The notes under the pieces: generated by a model
Told to the model about the DNA's origin: nothing
Seen by the model: only the letters and a program-made list of their open reading frames with translations
Database searches by the model: none
Made by a program: the position numbers and the translations under genes
Shown here: piece by piece, positions 13,796 through 16,010 of the stretch
Layout: the number at the start of each line of letters is the position of its first letter
Position numbering within the stretch: the first letter of the stretch is position 1
Origin: Rhodobacteraceae bacterium UBA7436
GTDB lineage: Bacteria; Pseudomonadota; Alphaproteobacteria; Rhodobacterales; Rhodobacteraceae
NCBI GenBank assembly: GCA_002478745.1
Contig: DLQI01000066.1
Coordinates: 1 to 16,010 of the forward strand
Reading direction: 5' to 3'
Length of the DNA: 16,010 nt

Positions 13796-14743
13796 TTATT
13801 CAAACTCCATCTGCTCATAGACGCGCCCGGCGTTTTTAGTCGCCAGTTCTTCAAATGTATCAAGATGAGCATATGGGGTTTGATCCACATAGTATGCTTC
13901 TGCCAAATCACCGTCATCTTCCAATTGGGCACCAATCTTTTCGCGCAGATAGATCAAATAATCGCGGGTATACCTGCGAACCTGATCCATGTTTGTGGGA
14001 TGCCCGTGTCCGGGAATGACGTAGGTCGCGTTTAGGATCTCAAATTTGGTATCCCAAGTTTCAATCCAATCCGCTGCAATCGTATGTTCGAAAATTGGCA
14101 GCATACGTTCGTGAAACGCCATGTCACCCGCGATTACTAGGCTATGTTGTGGAAGCCAGATCACTATATCACCAGCGCTGTGCGATGGCCCAAGGTAGCG
14201 CGCCTCGATTTTCATGCCGCCCATTTCGACGGCATAAATATCATCGAAAGTCAGAGACGGCAGGACAACTGTCGTCTTGTCCGCTCGCTCTTTCAGGCGC
14301 GCTTGGGCTGCGCGTAAAGATTGCGCCCCTCTGTTCTCGAATTCAGTGGCAGCATCTTCATGAGCAATGATTTCGACGTCTTGTTCAACCCAATAAGAAT
14401 TGCCCAGCATGGCGTGACCTTGACCATTTTCATTGAGCACCAACTTGACGGGTTGTTCAGTGATTACTTTGATTTCTGTATGTAACGCCGCAGCCAACTG
14501 ATAAGATCCACCGCCATTAATTACGACAACACCGTCACCCGTGATGATAAAACTGAGGTTGTTGTTGTGGCCTGCATTTTCATAAGTCGGTGGGGCAGTG
14601 GCCCCAATCGCGGAAAATACATTTGGTATGACTTCTACTGGTTTCGAATAAAGGACAGAGGCGGGATATTGATCTGGTATGTCTTCGCTTGCATATGCTG
14701 GGCAAGCGATCATCGCGCAGACGAGGGCCAAATTCTTTATCAT
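13796..14743 (-). CDS. Exported metallo-beta-lactamase-fold protein, SoxH-like, with altered metal motif
   Basis: This 315-residue periplasmic protein has a Sec signal (about 1-19, ending in PAYAS). The metallo-beta-lactamase fold is recognisable from LSFIITGDGVVVING (64-77), GPSHSAGDIVIW (185-196, His188), LVIAGDMAF (Asp207) and VIPGHGHP (His246/His248). The place of the usual HxHxDH zinc motif instead reads NENGQGH (104-110), so several metal ligands are replaced. The start at 14741-14743 shares one base with the upstream gene's TGA (TGATG), showing coupling. A TTG one codon earlier is possible. Size, secretion and location suggest soxH, whose role in Sox oxidation is not essential and poorly known. 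It is convergent with hemA, with 45 bp between. Confidence 0.8.
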   Translation of the reverse strand: MIKNLALVCAMIACPAYASEDIPDQYPASVLYSKPVEVIPNVFSAIGATAPPTYENAGHNNNLSFIITGDGVVVINGGGSYQLAAALHTEIKVITEQPVKLVLNENGQGHAMLGNSYWVEQDVEIIAHEDAATEFENRGAQSLRAAQARLKERADKTTVVLPSLTFDDIYAVEMGGMKIEARYLGPSHSAGDIVIWLPQHSLVIAGDMAFHERMLPIFEHTIAADWIETWDTKFEILNATYVIPGHGHPTNMDQVRRYTRDYLIYLREKIGAQLEDDGDLAEAYYVDQTPYAHLDTFEELATKNAGRVYEQMEFE

Positions 14744-15663
14744 CAAGCGTCGGCCACAAAGGCATAGCCATCTGCGGTTTTATCAACGTGTCCGAGGCCG
14801 TTACCGGCTAGGTGATAGCCGATCACTCGGGTCTTTTCGTGTGCCAACTGATCCATCAAGGCAACACGTGTCGCCGCGGCTGTTTCTGGATCCTGATCCG
14901 AGCCCGAAATCCACTCTGGTTTTGCGAATGCGATGTGGTCGTTGCCAATGCAATCACCAAGGATCATTACCGCTTCTGTACCGTGACGAACCTCGATCGC
15001 CATATGACCAGGAGTGTGGCCTACTGTAGCGCGGGCGGCGACACCGCTCATGATCTCTTCGCCATCATTGAAAAATGACATCTGGTCTTCAATCATTGCA
15101 AGTCTACGCTGTGCTCCCACTGCAAAGGATGCGCGGGCCTCTCCGATATTGTTGACGGTGTTTGGGTCCATCCAGTAGTCCCATTCGACCTTGCCAATCA
15201 TATAGTTCGCTTCAGGGAATAAAGGGTCGTCAAAATCATCAAGTAACCCCCACAGGTGATCAGGATGGGCGTGGGTGAATACGATGTCAGTGATGTCTTC
15301 TGGAGCCACGTTCAATGCTTCAAGCGATTCCTGTAAGATTCCAGAGTTTGGTGAGAAATCAGGCCCAGACCCTACGTCAAACAACACGGTCTTGTCTTCA
15401 TGGCGCATCAAAGTAACGTTGCAAGGAGGCGCGAGAACCTCGTGCGATTGGCCATACTTTTTAAGAATAGGCAGCAGTTCGTCTTGCGGCATTGGATCGA
15501 AAATGAACCCGCCGGGCAAAGTTAATGAGCCATCACTCACGACATCAATTCGAATATCGCCCAGTGAAAGTTCAGCATGAGCGAGTCTGGCTGGCAAGCC
15601 AAATGCTGTGCTGGCAGTTAGCGCAGCCCCGCCTTTAAGAAACTGTCGTCTTTCTAATGCCAT
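14743..15663 (-). CDS. Tat-exported metallo-beta-lactamase-fold hydrolase
   Basis: This 306-residue periplasmic protein has a Tat signal, MALERRQFLKGGAALTAS. The metallo-beta-lactamase core has an intact zinc site: THAHPDHLWG (His131, His133, Asp135, His136), GHTPGH (His216/His220), LGDC (Asp237) and GYHLAG (His284). The start at 15661-15663 is preceded by GGAAG and opens directly on the signal. Nineteen further codons upstream are rejected because they run through the operator. It is first in a two-gene unit with the SoxH-like gene. By position it could be soxG, but I do not recognise a diagnostic motif, so the symbol is left empty. Other possibilities are a lactonase-like or sulfur-compound hydrolase. 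A SoxR-like operator lies 12 bp upstream. Confidence 0.82.
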   Translation of the reverse strand: MALERRQFLKGGAALTASTAFGLPARLAHAELSLGDIRIDVVSDGSLTLPGGFIFDPMPQDELLPILKKYGQSHEVLAPPCNVTLMRHEDKTVLFDVGSGPDFSPNSGILQESLEALNVAPEDITDIVFTHAHPDHLWGLLDDFDDPLFPEANYMIGKVEWDYWMDPNTVNNIGEARASFAVGAQRRLAMIEDQMSFFNDGEEIMSGVAARATVGHTPGHMAIEVRHGTEAVMILGDCIGNDHIAFAKPEWISGSDQDPETAAATRVALMDQLAHEKTRVIGYHLAGNGLGHVDKTADGYAFVADA

Positions 15664-15674
15664 GCTTGCTTCCA

Positions 15675-15700
15675 ATTCATTCTGTAATATGAATATGAAT
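15675..15700. promoter_or_regulatory. SoxR operator-like site upstream of the metallo-beta-lactamase operon
   Basis: Just upstream of the 15663 start lies ATTC (15679-15682), 8 bp, then GAAT (15691-15694). An outer ATTC (15675-15678) and GAAT (15697-15700) pair is nested around it. The core TAATATGAATATG (15685-15697) is identical to 13 bp of the soxS/soxV intergenic region. On the minus strand a CATATT with TTGCCC 17 bp upstream could be a -10/-35 pair overlapping the operator, which would suit repression. The promoter part is tentative. Confidence 0.65.
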
Positions 15701-15715
15701 GATTGTTTGACTTGG

Positions 15716-15751
15716 GGCAAGCTATATTGAATGAGGCAAGCTATATTGAAT
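15716..15751. repeat. Perfect 17-bp tandem direct repeat
   Basis: GGCAAGCTATATTGAAT occurs twice, at 15716-15732 and 15735-15751, with 2 bp between (period 19). It lies just upstream of the putative promoter of the metallo-beta-lactamase operon. A spacing near two helical turns would put two bound proteins on one face of the DNA, so it may be a regulator site. A recent slippage duplication is the alternative. Confidence 0.7.
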
Positions 15752-16010
15752 TTGCTTTAAAGCACTGACGGATTTGTGACGGCAACATCAGTTTATCGTG
15801 GTTGATCCTTTCAACAATTACGCGGGTCGATCGAGGCTTGAAACGGGCCCTCTGAGTTATTGGAGCTGTCGCTTAGGTAGATTACTGCTGATCGGGATAG
15901 ACACCCGCGGGCAGACTAAGATGGGGGTCTTCGAATAGATCAACGGATTTTAAATCTTCGTGTCGATGGTTCGGTTCCACCCTCGACACCATTTAAGTCA
16001 ACAATAACAA
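15752..16010. other. Right-end non-coding stretch
   Basis: I find no credible gene in these 259 bases: open frames are short and lack ribosome sites or recognisable peptides. The only clear structure is the hairpin at 15960-15989, listed separately. Together with the upstream control region (15664-15751) the final 347 bp contain no coding sequence that I can support. Confidence 0.5.
15960..15991 (+). other. tRNA T-arm-like hairpin ending in CCA
   Basis: GATGG-TTCGGTT-CCACC (15965-15981) resembles a tRNA T-arm with a 7-base loop beginning TTCG, and CTCGACACCA (15982-15991) resembles an acceptor strand with CCA. The stem has one mismatch and the acceptor is a base short. No matching 5' acceptor strand or normal D-arm and anticodon arm lies upstream. 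Instead GTGTCGA (15960-15966) pairs perfectly with TCGACAC (15983-15989), giving a self-contained hairpin. It may be a decayed 3' tRNA fragment such as an attachment-site remnant, or simply a hairpin. Low certainty. Confidence 0.3.

Noticed and set aside
15664..15720. N-terminal extension of the first metallo-beta-lactamase protein
   Set aside because: The added codons run through the operator-like repeats and would bury the Tat signal; GGAAG precedes the internal ATG.
1..16010. CRISPR array, rRNA operon, complete insertion sequence, or intact tRNA gene
   Set aside because: No regularly spaced repeats, no transposase with terminal inverted repeats, no rRNA-like sequence and no full cloverleaf were seen on either strand.

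Overview
The window is a nearly complete thiosulfate-oxidising (Sox) gene cluster of the Paracoccus/Roseobacter type. It most likely comes from a marine Rhodobacterales alphaproteobacterium. The evidence is the gene order soxT-R-S <> soxV-W-X-Y-Z-A-B-C-D-E-F, an ArsR-type SoxR with the two-cysteine layout of sulfide/persulfide sensors, a diheme SoxA, soxCD (which implies full oxidation to sulfate), and an ALAS-type 5-aminolevulinate synthase, the haem route of alphaproteobacteria. Base composition looks moderate for that group and lower at the left end. The species cannot be named from the sequence alone.

Layout. Positions 1-215 carry the C-terminal end of a tyrosine recombinase on the minus strand, cut off by stop codons. 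From 382 to 2233 the minus strand holds soxT (YeeE/YedE-type transporter), soxR (repressor) and soxS (periplasmic thioredoxin). A 70-bp divergent promoter region follows. From 2304 to 13750 the plus strand holds soxV, soxW, soxX, soxY, soxZ, soxA, soxB, soxC, soxD, soxE and soxF, then a secreted DUF302 protein and a 5-aminolevulinate synthase (hemA type). From 13796 to 15663 the minus strand holds two overlapping genes for exported metallo-beta-lactamase-fold proteins, in the place where soxG/soxH occur in other clusters. The last about 350 bp contain no gene: a repressor-like operator, a perfect 17-bp tandem repeat, and a tRNA T-arm-like hairpin ending in CCA.

How the genes work together. 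SoxYZ carries the sulfur substrate on the C-terminal Cys of SoxY (GGCGG). SoxXA (c-type cytochromes) attaches thiosulfate to that Cys. SoxB (dimanganese hydrolase) releases sulfate. SoxCD (molybdenum enzyme plus diheme cytochrome) oxidises the remaining sulfane sulfur. SoxE and SoxF form a flavocytochrome-c sulfide dehydrogenase-like pair. SoxV (CcdA-like) passes reductant across the membrane to the thioredoxins SoxW and SoxS. SoxT probably imports a sulfur compound, and SoxR represses until persulfide or a related signal oxidises its Cys pair. The cluster encodes seven CXXCH haem sites, so a hemA gene overlapping the end of the operon suggests haem supply is matched to demand.

Points of most interest: (i) ATTC-N8-GAAT inverted repeats upstream of soxX and upstream of the opposite-strand metallo-beta-lactamase operon, plus a 13-bp sequence shared between the latter and the soxS/soxV region, which tie all three transcripts to one regulator; (ii) the DUF302-hemA extension of the sox operon; (iii) a strong intrinsic terminator between soxA and soxB, and a 12-bp hairpin after soxF whose T-run faces the minus strand; (iv) a SoxH-like protein with a degenerate metal motif; (v) recombinase debris on one side and a tRNA-like hairpin on the other, hinting at a mobile history.
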